Notes under the pieces: generated by a model
Seen by the model: only the letters and a program-made list of their open reading frames with translations
Told to the model about the DNA's origin: nothing
The model's database searches: none
Assembly: GCA_964551015.1 (NCBI GenBank)
Contig: CAZKBP010000055.1
Span: forward strand, 1 to 25,671
Direction: 5' to 3'
DNA: 25,671 nt
Source: CAZKBP01 sp964551015
Lineage (GTDB): Bacteria > Bacteroidota > Bacteroidia > Cytophagales > Microscillaceae
Shown here: positions 16,042 to 24,382 of the stretch, one piece after another
How the letters are laid out: the number at the start of each line of letters is the position of its first letter
Numbering within the stretch: position 1 is the first letter of the stretch
Position numbers and translations under genes: made by a program

Positions 16042-18105
16042 TCACTTCAATAGACGCTCAGCGATGATATCGGGTCGTTCGCTCTCGGGTTTGAGTGCCT
16101 CGGTGTGCTCATCTACGATCAGGTGTACAGCTTTTTTACCTGCTTCGCTCCCGTAGTAGTAGCCATCGGGCGTAATGGCGATAAAATCAGAGGCATCTCC
16201 CCTTAGATTGACTAAGGTCATGAATAATTTTCCTGTATCGGCTTGCCAGAGGCGTAATGAACCATCCTCACCAGCACTAACCAAATATTGACCATCGGCA
16301 CTGTAAGTAAGTGCGTTAATCTCTGCCTCGTGTGCTTCCAGCGTATTTATCAATTTACCCGTGCTGATCTCCCAGATATTGATTTTTTGATCTTCTCCGG
16401 CACTGGCACCATACTGACCAGAGGGGCTAAAGGCTACGGATTTGATGCTCCCTTCGTGCCCCTGTTTAAAAACTCTGAGCAGGTAGCCATTGAGTGCATT
16501 CCAGAGGCGCACTTCTCCTTGGTGGCCACTACTTAGAATGAGATTTCCAGTTTTATGGAAGGTAGCATCACTCACGCGTCCTTTTTGCTTCACGAAATCA
16601 CGGGCTAATTTGCCTGTACTCGTGTTCCAGATTCTGATATGACCATCGTAGCCACTGGATAGCAAAAGCTGTCCATTGGGATGGTACTCCACGGAATAGA
16701 TAAATAGATTGTGAGCAGGTTTGATTTGGCTTAGTAATGTTCCATCATCTAGATTCCAAAAATTAATGTAGCCCGCTCCACCCACGGCCAATACATTTCT
16801 TTTTGGGTGAAAATCGCTACTAAATACAGGATAGGAGTCCTTGAGTTTGTACTTGGCTTTGCCGGAGGATACTTCCCAGAGGATCGTTTTACCATCTTCA
16901 CTGGTAGAAGCTAGGTGTTTCGCCTGAGCATCAAAGGTAAGCTCATGGATGGTTTTTTCGTGGCCTTCTAAGTAGTGCAGCACTCGGCCTTGGCTCAAAT
17001 CCCAGATACGAACTGTACCGTTCTCATAACCTGAGGCTAAGTATTGACGATCTTGGCTCAGAGCTAAGGCTTTGATACTTTGGGTAAGACTGGTGAAGTC
17101 CGCTAAAAACTCATTGGTACGTGCATCCCAGCGCTTCAACTCAGAAAAATCACCCGTATTCTTACCACCCCCACTGATAATCTGCTGACCATCGGGGCTA
17201 AAACGTACCGCTCGTATGCGACTTTGATGCCCTTCGAGCCTACCCACCAGCGTAGTATCTTGTAAATTCCAGACCTTTAATTCGTGTATTAAATTATTTC
17301 CGCCACCGCTGACCATATTTTTGCCATCAGGACTGAAATCCAAGTCAAGAATCTCTGCTTTCAATCCGCCAAAACGTCGCACGGCCTGAGCCTGCTCGAA
17401 ATCCCAGACGATTAATTCCCCAATATCCAGATAAGGACTTCCTCCGCCACTGACCAGAATAGAGTCGCCTGGGCTAAATTTCAGGGTGTTAATGGGGTAA
17501 GCTGCGCCTTTGAGTTTTTTGTAAATCATTCCCGTCTCAAAGTCCCAGATATAAATGAGGCGATCATTGCCAGCGGCGATCACGTAGCGACCGTTTTCAC
17601 TCATGTCGAGTGTCTTGAGTCCAGTTTTCACACCGGGTAGTTCTTTGACCAGTTCTCCGTTTTCGGCTTGCCAGACTTTCAGGGTGCTGTCGGCTCCTGC
17701 ACTGAGGATATACTTGGCATCTGGGCTGAAGATAGCACGTCCCGCCGTGTTCTTGTGCCCTGTGAGCGTAAGCAGTTTTTTTCCCGTCTTGACTTCCCAG
17801 AGGATCACCTTACGGTCAGTAGCACTGCTAAGTAGCTGTTGATTATCATTGCTAAATGCTAAACTTTTTATATCTCCCTCGTGGCCTCTAAAGATTTGCA
17901 TTTCTCTTCCCTCGGCCAAGTCCCACAGATGAATTGCGTTGTCCAATCCACCGCTGGCTAGGTACTTGCCATCCGAACTGATTGCCAAAGCCGAAACCGC
18001 CTTTTGGTGGCCTACCTGCACCCGGATTTGAGGCTCTTGGGCAAAGATGCATACTGGAAGCAGCAGAAAAATGTAAACGTGAATATGAATCGTGGCTAAT
18101 TTCAT
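16042..18105 (-). CDS. Secreted WD40-repeat protein, 14 repeats (two propellers)
   Basis: The signal peptide (about 1-22, hydrophobic core YIFLLLPVCIFA, cleavage before QEPQ) predicts export to the periplasm. Residues about 32-630 hold fourteen WD40 repeats of about 42 residues, most with 'GH...I..LAFS.DG..L.S.G.D..I..W....G', enough for two seven-bladed propellers. Repeats 5-7 carry short insertions ('GGGSPYLDIGEL' and similar). The tail 'DFIAITPDGYYYGSEAGKKAV' is the conserved segment that in larger Bacteroidota WD40 proteins leads into a caspase-like (peptidase C14) domain. Here the protein stops about 45 residues later at 687. Likely a scaffold for protein binding, with no catalytic site seen. 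Its ATG overlaps the DUF72 stop by 4 nt (18102-18105), so the two genes are coupled. Confidence 0.9.
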   Translation of the reverse strand: MKLATIHIHVYIFLLLPVCIFAQEPQIRVQVGHQKAVSALAISSDGKYLASGGLDNAIHLWDLAEGREMQIFRGHEGDIKSLAFSNDNQQLLSSATDRKVILWEVKTGKKLLTLTGHKNTAGRAIFSPDAKYILSAGADSTLKVWQAENGELVKELPGVKTGLKTLDMSENGRYVIAAGNDRLIYIWDFETGMIYKKLKGAAYPINTLKFSPGDSILVSGGGSPYLDIGELIVWDFEQAQAVRRFGGLKAEILDLDFSPDGKNMVSGGGNNLIHELKVWNLQDTTLVGRLEGHQSRIRAVRFSPDGQQIISGGGKNTGDFSELKRWDARTNEFLADFTSLTQSIKALALSQDRQYLASGYENGTVRIWDLSQGRVLHYLEGHEKTIHELTFDAQAKHLASTSEDGKTILWEVSSGKAKYKLKDSYPVFSSDFHPKRNVLAVGGAGYINFWNLDDGTLLSQIKPAHNLFIYSVEYHPNGQLLLSSGYDGHIRIWNTSTGKLARDFVKQKGRVSDATFHKTGNLILSSGHQGEVRLWNALNGYLLRVFKQGHEGSIKSVAFSPSGQYGASAGEDQKINIWEISTGKLINTLEAHEAEINALTYSADGQYLVSAGEDGSLRLWQADTGKLFMTLVNLRGDASDFIAITPDGYYYGSEAGKKAVHLIVDEHTEALKPESERPDIIAERLLK

Positions 18106-19025
18106 CCAAACAGATTTTTTTGAATCCCTTGCTGATAACTTTTGGGTATCTGTAAATCTAAGCTACAATTTTCGTTCATTTTTTGAATAAAGAAACGCGC
18201 TAAGTCGGGAGAAAGGTTATTTTCGGGTTGATGCACAAAAAAATAAACTTCTTCTGCTCCTTGTGCTATCCATTGTCCAATTTTTTTAGCCCAATCTTCA
18301 CAGCGTATATAGTCGCTAGGATGCAATTCGTAACCCACAAAACGAATGATGACCGAAGGCGAACTCAACCGCATATGTATTACATCTCTGCGTCCAGCTG
18401 TATCGGTGATGACGGCACTGGCTCCGTAAGCTTCTAAAAGTTGAGCTGCTGACTCGTAGTTTTCGCCCACGAACCAAAGCGGATGCCTGAATTCAACCGC
18501 GACACGAACTTCTCGGGGCAAAATTCTCAGAAAATCTTCCAAATGATCTAGGTGGCGAGGCTCGAAGTAAGGAGGCAATTGCAAAAAGCTCAACCCCAGA
18601 TGATCTTCCAGCCCTACAATGGATTCACAAAAAATTTGAGTCAACGCCTGAGCCTTGCCTTCCATCAACCGCTGATGGCTAATTTCTTGGGGAAATTTGG
18701 GCGAAAATTTAAAGCCCTGATGCGCATTTTGCTTCCAGCGTTGGATGGTCTTAGCGTCTGGAATGTGGTAATGAGTGGTGTTGAGTTCAATGGTATTGAA
18801 TTGTCGCGTGTATTGCTTGAGATAGTCCTTTTCGCGGGTACCTGCCGGATAGGTACTACCCACCCAAGTCTTATTCACCCATACGGGACAGCCTGTGTAA
18901 ATCTTTGCTTTTTTTGTCCCTCCTTGTTTTTTGAGCAAGGCTTTATTTTGAGAAGCTTCCACGGGAAGGCTTAAATCTAGCTGGTCGAGTGCTGTTTTTT
19001 TGACTTTGCCGAATTTCATGAACAT
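18102..19025 (-). CDS. DUF72 (YecE-like) family protein
   Basis: A roughly 307-residue TIM-barrel-like DUF72 protein. Hallmarks are 'IYTGCPVWVNKTWVGSTYPAGT', 'LKQYTRQFNTIELNTTHYHIPD', 'FKFSPKFPQEISH', 'LGLSFLQLPPYF' and 'RVAVEFRHPLWF', then 'YFFVHQPENN' near the C-terminus. The family is widespread but its biochemical role is unknown; these motifs suggest a (beta-alpha) barrel related to xylose-isomerase-like folds. An upstream TTG at 19052 is possible, but ATG at 19025 or 19019 is more likely, and 19025 is used here. Stop and the start of the WD40 gene overlap as ATGA, which means one transcript with translational coupling. No signal peptide, so a cytoplasmic protein coupled to a secreted one, an odd pair. 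Confidence 0.9.
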   Translation of the reverse strand: MFMKFGKVKKTALDQLDLSLPVEASQNKALLKKQGGTKKAKIYTGCPVWVNKTWVGSTYPAGTREKDYLKQYTRQFNTIELNTTHYHIPDAKTIQRWKQNAHQGFKFSPKFPQEISHQRLMEGKAQALTQIFCESIVGLEDHLGLSFLQLPPYFEPRHLDHLEDFLRILPREVRVAVEFRHPLWFVGENYESAAQLLEAYGASAVITDTAGRRDVIHMRLSSPSVIIRFVGYELHPSDYIRCEDWAKKIGQWIAQGAEEVYFFVHQPENNLSPDLARFFIQKMNENCSLDLQIPKSYQQGIQKNLFG

Positions 19026-19074
19026 CAAAAGATTACAAGTTGCAATTACCAACTAAAAACAGCTTGGGAGCAAA

Positions 19075-19088
19075 TTGTTTGTAAACAA
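19075..19088. promoter_or_regulatory. Palindrome upstream of the DUF72-WD40 unit
   Basis: Inverted repeat ttgttt-gt-aaacaa, about 50 bp before the DUF72 start and 80 bp after the asnB stop. Nearby, gagcaaattg and gcacaaattgc repeat the same word. Position suits an operator for DUF72-WD40; it could equally be a leftover of the asnB terminator region. Confidence 0.25.
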
Positions 19089-19167
19089 GCAATCCTTCCA
19101 AATGCGGAATGAGCACAAATTGCTAGCCTATATTCTCAAGTGAATGATTTGCCAAGGGATGGCTCAA

Positions 19168-21093
19168 CTAGGCCATCCACTTTTTCCACCAATTCTGAAA
19201 TACGACCAAGCCCCAAATTCGAGCGTGTACATCTCCGGGGTCTGAGGAGAAAAGCTTTTGCTTGAGTGCTCGGATCGCTTCTACCTCAAAAATACCTTGT
19301 GCTTCGATAAAGTCATCATCTAGCAAATCTTGCTCGATCCAGCTACGCAATTCTCCCCGAAACCACTTCAGAAGCGGCACTTCAAAGCCTCGCTTGGGTC
19401 TCCGATAAAGCTCACGAGGCAATAACTCACGAAAGGCGTCCTGCAGAATTCGCTTGCGCATCCGACGATTAATTTTAAACTCCACAGGCAAGGGCATGAC
19501 GAGATCTACCACACGATGATCTAGAAAAGGAACCCTGATCTCGAGGCTATTGGCCATAGACATCAGATCTACCTTGGTAAGCATATCAGAGCCGAGCACC
19601 ATTTCTACATCGGTAAATAGAACCTGATTGAACGCTTTTACATTTTCTTCTCTCGAGAAATAATCTCTCAATGCCCTCAGAGAACGGGTTCTTCGTTTTA
19701 GATAAATTTCTTGGTCGATTTCGTACCTGATTTTCTTAGAAAACATTCGCAAGGCTTCGTCCTCAGAAACAAAGCCTGCCCAACGCCAATAACGATCTCT
19801 TGCACTGAGTTCCATACCCTCGGCGAAACGTTGGAATTGTCTTACTTTGTTGGTGAGTGCTCCCTGACGAGATTTGGGTAGACGCTCCCAAAGCGGTTTA
19901 AGATTTTTGATCGTCTGAGCCAATATCCCGCCCTGACGCACCCGTAATTCAGCCTGATGTTTATTATAACCCGAAAACAATTCATCAGATCCATCGCCCG
20001 AGAGGGCTACCTTGACTTGCTTAGCTGTACGTTGGCTGAGGATATAAACTGCCAAAGCAGATGAATCTGCAAAAGGTTCATCCAAATAATCTAATACATT
20101 ATGTAAATGCTCGTATAAATCTCGATTGCTTAGAGAAAAGACCGTATGATTGGTTTGAAATTTTTTAGCAACTAATCTCGCGTATTTTGTCTCGTCAAAA
20201 AAGGGTTCATCCTGATAGCCAATCGAGAACGTGTTCAATTGCTTGGTATGGCGTGAGGCCAAGGCCGTGATGATGGAAGAGTCGATTCCTCCACTCAAAA
20301 AAGCCCCCAATGGAACATCTGCCACGAGGCGTGCTTGCACGGATTTTTCTAATACTTCCCGTAGTTCTTTCTGGAAATCAAGGTAAGAACGCTGCGGCAA
20401 GGGCGCATTCATATTCGGAAAAGGCGCGTGGTAGAAAGAATCTTCTTCTACTCTACGTGGTTTAACTCGCAGGTAACGCCCTGGCAGCAGTTTACGGACG
20501 TGCTTGAAAATGGTCGCAGGGCCTGGTATATAATTGAGTTGCATGTAGGTATAAAGACTCTCCCAGTCGATCTCCTTGGGAATGCCAAAATTCATCAGAG
20601 CTTTCATTTCCGAGCCAAAAATCAGCTTGTCCTCATCTTCGTAGATCAGTAGAGGTTTGATCCCCATCCGATCTCTGGCTAAGAATAGTTCTTTGGTTTC
20701 TTCATCATAAAGGGCAAAGGCAAAAAAACCATTCAATCGTTGGAGAATGCGCTCTTCTTCCATGATATAACCTTGTAGAAGAACTTCTGTATCACTCTGG
20801 GTATGAAAGCGTGCGCCTCTACTTTCTAAGCGCTCACGAATTTCTTTATAATTATAAATCTCCCCATTAAAAACTAGGGTGTAGCGTCCACTTTCATCCT
20901 GCATGGGCTGATTGGCCTCCGGATTGGGATCAATGATAGAGAGACGCGTATGCCCTAGATTGACGTGGTGATGTAAAGACATATTGGCAAAATCAGGCCC
21001 GCGTTTTTTCAAGCTATCATTAGCCTGAGATAGTTTAACGCTATTAAAACGGCCTGCTTCGTTGAAGGCATAAATTCCAGTAATTCCACACAT
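19168..21093 (-). CDS. asnB: Asparagine synthase (glutamine-hydrolysing)
   Basis: A 641-residue two-domain enzyme. Cys2 is the Ntn glutaminase nucleophile ('MCGITGIY', with 'KRGPD', 'HTRLSIID', 'FNGEIYN' at 75-81 and 'SDTE' at 100-103). The C-terminal synthetase has the PPi loop 'LSGGIDSS' at 266-273 and 'ALSGDGSDELFSGY' further on. It makes Asn from Asp, Gln and ATP in the cytoplasm. The length and the C-terminal 'LEIRVPFLDHRVVDLVM' and 'RELYRRPKRGFEVPL' fit the AsnB-like group, which also includes enzymes that amidate exopolysaccharide or peptide substrates. No sugar or peptide cluster adjoins it, which favours plain asparagine synthesis. Divergent from the SDR gene across a 384-bp spacer. 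Confidence 0.93.
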   Translation of the reverse strand: MCGITGIYAFNEAGRFNSVKLSQANDSLKKRGPDFANMSLHHHVNLGHTRLSIIDPNPEANQPMQDESGRYTLVFNGEIYNYKEIRERLESRGARFHTQSDTEVLLQGYIMEEERILQRLNGFFAFALYDEETKELFLARDRMGIKPLLIYEDEDKLIFGSEMKALMNFGIPKEIDWESLYTYMQLNYIPGPATIFKHVRKLLPGRYLRVKPRRVEEDSFYHAPFPNMNAPLPQRSYLDFQKELREVLEKSVQARLVADVPLGAFLSGGIDSSIITALASRHTKQLNTFSIGYQDEPFFDETKYARLVAKKFQTNHTVFSLSNRDLYEHLHNVLDYLDEPFADSSALAVYILSQRTAKQVKVALSGDGSDELFSGYNKHQAELRVRQGGILAQTIKNLKPLWERLPKSRQGALTNKVRQFQRFAEGMELSARDRYWRWAGFVSEDEALRMFSKKIRYEIDQEIYLKRRTRSLRALRDYFSREENVKAFNQVLFTDVEMVLGSDMLTKVDLMSMANSLEIRVPFLDHRVVDLVMPLPVEFKINRRMRKRILQDAFRELLPRELYRRPKRGFEVPLLKWFRGELRSWIEQDLLDDDFIEAQGIFEVEAIRALKQKLFSSDPGDVHARIWGLVVFQNWWKKWMA

Positions 21094-21477
21094 AAATGCT
21101 ACTAATTGGTTGAAAGACGAAATCAGGTCTGCAAATTACAAATTGCAAATGTTAAATTAAACTTGGTGGAAAAGTATTGGTTTCTAGCGAGAGGAAAATC
21201 CTGTGAAGTAAGTATTTATTCAATAAATTTCTAAGAGCCAAAAATCCAAACAGAGCCCCTTTCTCGTAAGTATCACACAGTGGTTTAAATTGAGTCTCAC
21301 AACTAATTTATATAGCCCTAATGAACTGAGTTCAAGTCTTAATATTAATTTTTGGTTAGGTAAAAGTTCTGCCCCTTGGGTAGAACTTTTGTTTTTAGTG
21401 CTTATGCTGTTGTTTTCCCCATTTCATACCCATAATTTGCAATTCAAAATTTATAATCTGCCATTAAAGGAATCATT
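21094..21477. other. 384-bp divergent spacer with a possible unannotated transcript
   Basis: AT-rich spacer between asnB (-) and the SDR gene (+). It contains a strong terminator-like hairpin on the plus strand (21362-21396) though no plus-strand gene precedes it. It also holds two copies of an attacaaattgcaa-like word (21134-21147, and inverted around 21434-21457). A 63-codon open frame with a TTG start (21290-21481) crosses the hairpin and is not convincing. No known riboswitch or sRNA family was recognised. Confidence 0.4.
21362..21396 (+). terminator. Strong intrinsic terminator with no gene before it
   Basis: Stem aaaagttctgccc (21362-21374) pairs with gggtagaactttt (21378-21390), 13 bp with one G-U pair and a 3-nt ctt loop, and is followed by gttttt. 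This is the best hairpin in the window. It lies about 85 bp before the SDR start, so it would end either a short upstream transcript or an SDR leader (attenuation). Confidence 0.7.
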
Positions 21478-22341
21478 ATGAAAAGTATTTCAGGAAAAAC
21501 CGCGATCGTAACCGGAGCCGCCTCGGGCATTGGGCAGCAGCTTGCCTATCAGCTCGCCCTCAGAGGAGCCCAACTCATTATCTGTGATGTGAATGAGACA
21601 GGCTTAGAAGACACCACAGCCCAAATTAAGCAACTAGGACAACCGGTAGAAAGCCATCTGTTGGATGTTTCTAATCGTGAAGCCATGGAGCTTTTTGCCC
21701 AAGAAGTCATCCGTAAGCACGAAGCCATAGATATTTTGATTAACAATGCGGGGGTAGCTTTGGGAAGAATCAACGTAGAGACGGTGAGTTATGAGCAGTT
21801 GGAATGGATATTTGGCATTAATTTCTGGGGAGTCGTCTATGGAACCAAAGCTTTTCTATCCCACCTCAAAAGCCGCCCTGAAGCCAGTATTGTCAATATA
21901 TCCAGTCTTTTCGGTTTGATTGGCGTAGGTTATCAAGCCTCTTACGTGGCGACTAAATTCGCAGTCCGAGGTTTTTCTGAATCCCTGATGCAAGAAATGG
22001 AAATCGAGGCTCCTCAGGTAAAAATTACGTCTGTACATCCCGGAGGCGTCCGTACCAACATCGCGCGCAATGCCAGAGGCGTGGAAGAGCATCTCCGAGA
22101 AAAAATGGCTCGTGGCTTTGAAGAAATGGCGAAGAAAATGCCCGAGGAGGCTGCCCTCAAAATCATCAAAGAAGGCATCCTCAAAGAAAAAAAACGGGTG
22201 TTAATCGGCCGTGATGCTTCTTTTATGGATCGGATCGTGCGATTTTTCCCCAGTACCTATCACAAAACGGTGCTTCATTGGCTGAGTCAAAATCAGGAAG
22301 ACAATCCGACTCCTACCAAGGATAAACATACAGTGTTTTAG
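21478..22341 (+). CDS. Short-chain dehydrogenase/reductase (SDR)
   Basis: A 287-residue classical SDR. The cofactor motif TGAASGIG is at 12-19. Asp37 at the end of the second strand ('ICDVNE') favours NAD(H). 'NNAG' is at 89-92, the catalytic Ser at 142-143 in 'NISSLFG', and the Tyr156-Lys160 pair in 'SYVATK'. After the fold core, 'HPGGVRTNIARNARG' covers the substrate lid. The C-terminus extends about 30 residues past the usual 250 ('RFFPSTYHKTVLHWL'), like SDRs annotated as acetoin or fatty-acyl reductases. The substrate is uncertain. ATG preceded by aaagga, one of the few Shine-Dalgarno-like sites here. Its last 29 nt overlap the 3' end of the convergent hydrolase gene. Confidence 0.93.
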   Translation: MKSISGKTAIVTGAASGIGQQLAYQLALRGAQLIICDVNETGLEDTTAQIKQLGQPVESHLLDVSNREAMELFAQEVIRKHEAIDILINNAGVALGRINVETVSYEQLEWIFGINFWGVVYGTKAFLSHLKSRPEASIVNISSLFGLIGVGYQASYVATKFAVRGFSESLMQEMEIEAPQVKITSVHPGGVRTNIARNARGVEEHLREKMARGFEEMAKKMPEEAALKIIKEGILKEKKRVLIGRDASFMDRIVRFFPSTYHKTVLHWLSQNQEDNPTPTKDKHTVF

Positions 22342-23107
22342 CCATATAGCTTTCTCGGAAGGGCTTCCAATCGTGTTCAGATTGAGAAAGCCGGTCAGCG
22401 ATACAAAGCAGTACCTGCGGATTGTGCCCCATCCCGATGTGACTAGCCAGCACTTCCACGTTCTCACTGAACTCATCTTCGTGTGCTTCTTTACAGGCTT
22501 GCCAAGACACGACGCCATCTGCTCGGCTGTAAATGGCAGTGCTTGGTACAGGTGGACTTTTGGCGGCTTTACTGATGATAATCTCATCAAGATCATCAAC
22601 AGGATCACCACTGAGCCACTCGCTGATAAACTCTATATTGCTTTTTTTGCTAATGCCTTGAAAAGGAGAGGCCAAGGTAATGACTTGGCGTATCTGATGG
22701 GGTCGAGCGTGTGCCAAAGCACGAGCAAAAACGCCCCCAGCACTCCAACCAATCAAACTCACCTTGCGACCATATTTGAAATAAAGCTCTTCCAGTTTGC
22801 CCAAAAGTTTGACTTCTAGTTCTCGGTGAGCCAAGAGATTCCTACCCAAGGCCCAAGGATACGCGGCGTAGCTACGACTTTTCAAAAAAAACCGAAGTGG
22901 TAGCGTAGAGTGATCACTAGTCAGCATACCGGGGAGTACCAATACGGGATGTCCGTCTCCGCGAGCCATAAATTGTAAAAAAGGAATAGACATCATGTAA
23001 GTGCCTAAGCCCAACGCCCCTCTCCCGAACTCGGTCATCAATAAGAGACTGGAGGGCGGTCTAATAGATAAATAAGTCATAATTTCAGGTTTTAATAGCT
23101 TGTGCAT
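22313..23107 (-). CDS. Alpha/beta hydrolase, lipase/esterase-like
   Basis: A 264-residue alpha/beta hydrolase. 'VLVLPGMLTSDHST' at 55-68 takes the place of the HG oxyanion motif. The nucleophile elbow is GWSAGG at 120-125 with Ser122, followed by 'ITLASPFQG', typical of lipase-like enzymes acting on esters at a membrane. The acid is probably Asp197 ('SRADGVV') and the base His223 or His228 ('SHIGMGHNP'). An N-terminal hydrophobic stretch at 18-47 could bind a membrane but is not a clear signal peptide. It overlaps the SDR gene tail to tail by 29 nt. SDR, hydrolase and the SRPBCC gene downstream would suit lipid metabolism, but that is only suggestive. ATG at 23107; an inner ATG (residue 10) is possible. 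Confidence 0.88.
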   Translation of the reverse strand: MHKLLKPEIMTYLSIRPPSSLLLMTEFGRGALGLGTYMMSIPFLQFMARGDGHPVLVLPGMLTSDHSTLPLRFFLKSRSYAAYPWALGRNLLAHRELEVKLLGKLEELYFKYGRKVSLIGWSAGGVFARALAHARPHQIRQVITLASPFQGISKKSNIEFISEWLSGDPVDDLDEIIISKAAKSPPVPSTAIYSRADGVVSWQACKEAHEDEFSENVEVLASHIGMGHNPQVLLCIADRLSQSEHDWKPFRESYMAKTLYVYPW

Positions 23108-23258
23108 AGAAATTCATCTCAGCAGAGGGCATGCTAATTAAGCTCAAAAACGCTTCTAGAATGAGGATGGGTCTGGTTGAGAGGTTAGGTGCTAAGATGA
23201 ATTATTATTGCACTATTCATACATATATTTATACTAATCATATATTAAACGTGGACAA

Positions 23259-23303
23259 GCTATGGAAAGTTCTCAACTTTGTCTAATCTTTAGAAGATAT
23301 AGC
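23259..23303. repeat. Compact three-stem palindromic element
   Basis: Outer stem gctat (23259-23263) pairs with atagc (23299-23303). Inside are two perfect hairpins, aaagtt-ctc-aacttt (23266-23280) and atctt-tag-aagat (23286-23298). The whole 45 bases would fold as a small three-way junction on either strand. It lies in a 284-bp gene-free spacer between two minus-strand genes. It could be a REP-like element or an RNA structure in the 5' region of the downstream hydrolase spacer. Confidence 0.55.
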
Positions 23304-23391
23304 AATTTTTTTGCCTAAAGTCACGGGTCGCTATTGCCAAAGTAATTAGATGATGGATCTAAAGCAGGAATGGTCAACCACGCACAACTCC

Positions 23392-23823
23392 CTAAGTGGC
23401 TTGCTCGGCTCGGGCTTTAAGTGCCTCATTCATGTTGAGAAAGTTTTGATGAATCGCTTCACCAATACGTTTTATGATGAGGCCGTGCAATAAGCCTGTG
23501 AATCGTTCGCCGTGGATAAATTTGGTTTGATCGGAGCTGACCCTTTCTAGGGTGAAATAATGATTGCCCTTGAATAAGCCCAAGGGCAAGCTTCCCGACC
23601 ACTCGAAATTTTGGAAGGGACTAATCTCTACGATCTTGGGTTTGAAGGTGATGGTTCTCCCTTTTAAGGATAATTGCGCCACGAGCGTTTCTCCGGTCAT
23701 GGGAATCCCCTCTAAGGAAACGATGAAAGGATTCCAAGTTGAATATTTTTCAAAATCCATGAGGATTCGCCAGACGCGCTCTTGGGGTGCTTGGATGAGA
23801 ATTTCGGTTTTGATTTCTTGCAT
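23392..23823 (-). CDS. SRPBCC/START-like domain protein
   Basis: A roughly 143-residue single-domain protein. It opens 'MQEIKTEILIQAPQERVWRILMDFEKYSTWNPFI', the classic SRPBCC start (ligand-binding helix-grip fold), followed by 'FEWSGSLPLGLFKGNHYFTLE' and the long C-terminal helix 'LLHGLIIKRIGEAIHQNFLNMNEALKARAE'. Members bind hydrophobic ligands in a deep pocket; many are polyketide cyclases, aromatases or lipid carriers, others unknown. The upstream TTG at 23874 would add 17 residues that do not fit the fold, so ATG at 23823 is chosen. No signal peptide. Downstream of the 123-residue gene by about 150 bp on the same strand; ligand unknown. Confidence 0.88.
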   Translation of the reverse strand: MQEIKTEILIQAPQERVWRILMDFEKYSTWNPFIVSLEGIPMTGETLVAQLSLKGRTITFKPKIVEISPFQNFEWSGSLPLGLFKGNHYFTLERVSSDQTKFIHGERFTGLLHGLIIKRIGEAIHQNFLNMNEALKARAEQAT

Positions 23824-23971
23824 GGTGCCGAAATTTAGCGATTCCTTCTCTAGAATCACAGCATTTTTTTTCAAATTTTAGCTTCGTGGAGTTACCATGC
23901 TTTTTCCTGAGTTTCGGCCAAAATAAGCTTGAGTAGAGCAAAGTGTGGCCTTCATCTCTCCGCTATGGGTT

Positions 23972-24343
23972 TTAATCATCTTCGGGAAAAGGGACAAAGA
24001 CAAAGTTGGTAAAGTTCTGCTCTACATCGACTACAAACAAGCAACAAAACTCATCAGGGTTTTTATAAGCCGCCTTGAACCTGTCTTCTTCGGCAATGAG
24101 TTTTTTCTGTAAAAATTCTTCTAGATAAGAAATGTAATAATTCCAATCGAGGCTACTCGTGGTTTTGTCAATTAAAATCTGACCCACGGCTATTTCTTTT
24201 TGGGTAATTGGAAAGATTGGGTAGCTCGAGATTTCGCGGATGCGGATTTGATAGGAAGCCTCCTGTAAGATTTTAGCGATCTTCACAAAATCTTTCGTAA
24301 TGGTTCCTAAGTATTTGCCATCTAATTCGGGATCGTTTTCCAT
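23972..24343 (-). CDS. Unknown small protein paired with the ATE-like gene
   Basis: A 123-residue acidic soluble protein that I do not recognise. It starts 'MENDPELDGKYLGTITKDFVKIAKILQEASYQIR', predicted mostly helical, then 'QILIDKTTSSLDWNYYISYLEEFLQKKLIAEEDRFKAAY' (helical). It ends with a strand-rich tail 'CCLFVVDVEQNFTNFVFVPFPEDD'. Its ATG lies 39 nt after the stop of the arginyltransferase-like gene on the same strand, so the two are probably co-transcribed, which hints at a shared process. No membrane segment, no signal peptide and no motif. The adjacent Cys pair ('FCCLF') has no metal-site context. Confidence 0.72.
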   Translation of the reverse strand: MENDPELDGKYLGTITKDFVKIAKILQEASYQIRIREISSYPIFPITQKEIAVGQILIDKTTSSLDWNYYISYLEEFLQKKLIAEEDRFKAAYKNPDEFCCLFVVDVEQNFTNFVFVPFPEDD

Positions 24344-24382
24344 GTCTATACTTTTACTCCCTGCGGTGCTATTTAGACAATT

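Noticed and set aside
21094..21400. Known riboswitch or 6S/SRP RNA in the asnB/SDR spacer
   Set aside because: No conserved core of a known family could be recognised by eye; only the terminal hairpin is supported.
21290..21481. 63-codon frame before the SDR, with a hydrophobic stretch
   Set aside because: TTG start, crosses the terminator hairpin and overlaps the SDR start; no family resemblance.
22201..22819. Open frames of 136 and 148 codons around the SDR/hydrolase junction
   Set aside because: They lie in the wrong frame of two enzymes with complete catalytic motifs.
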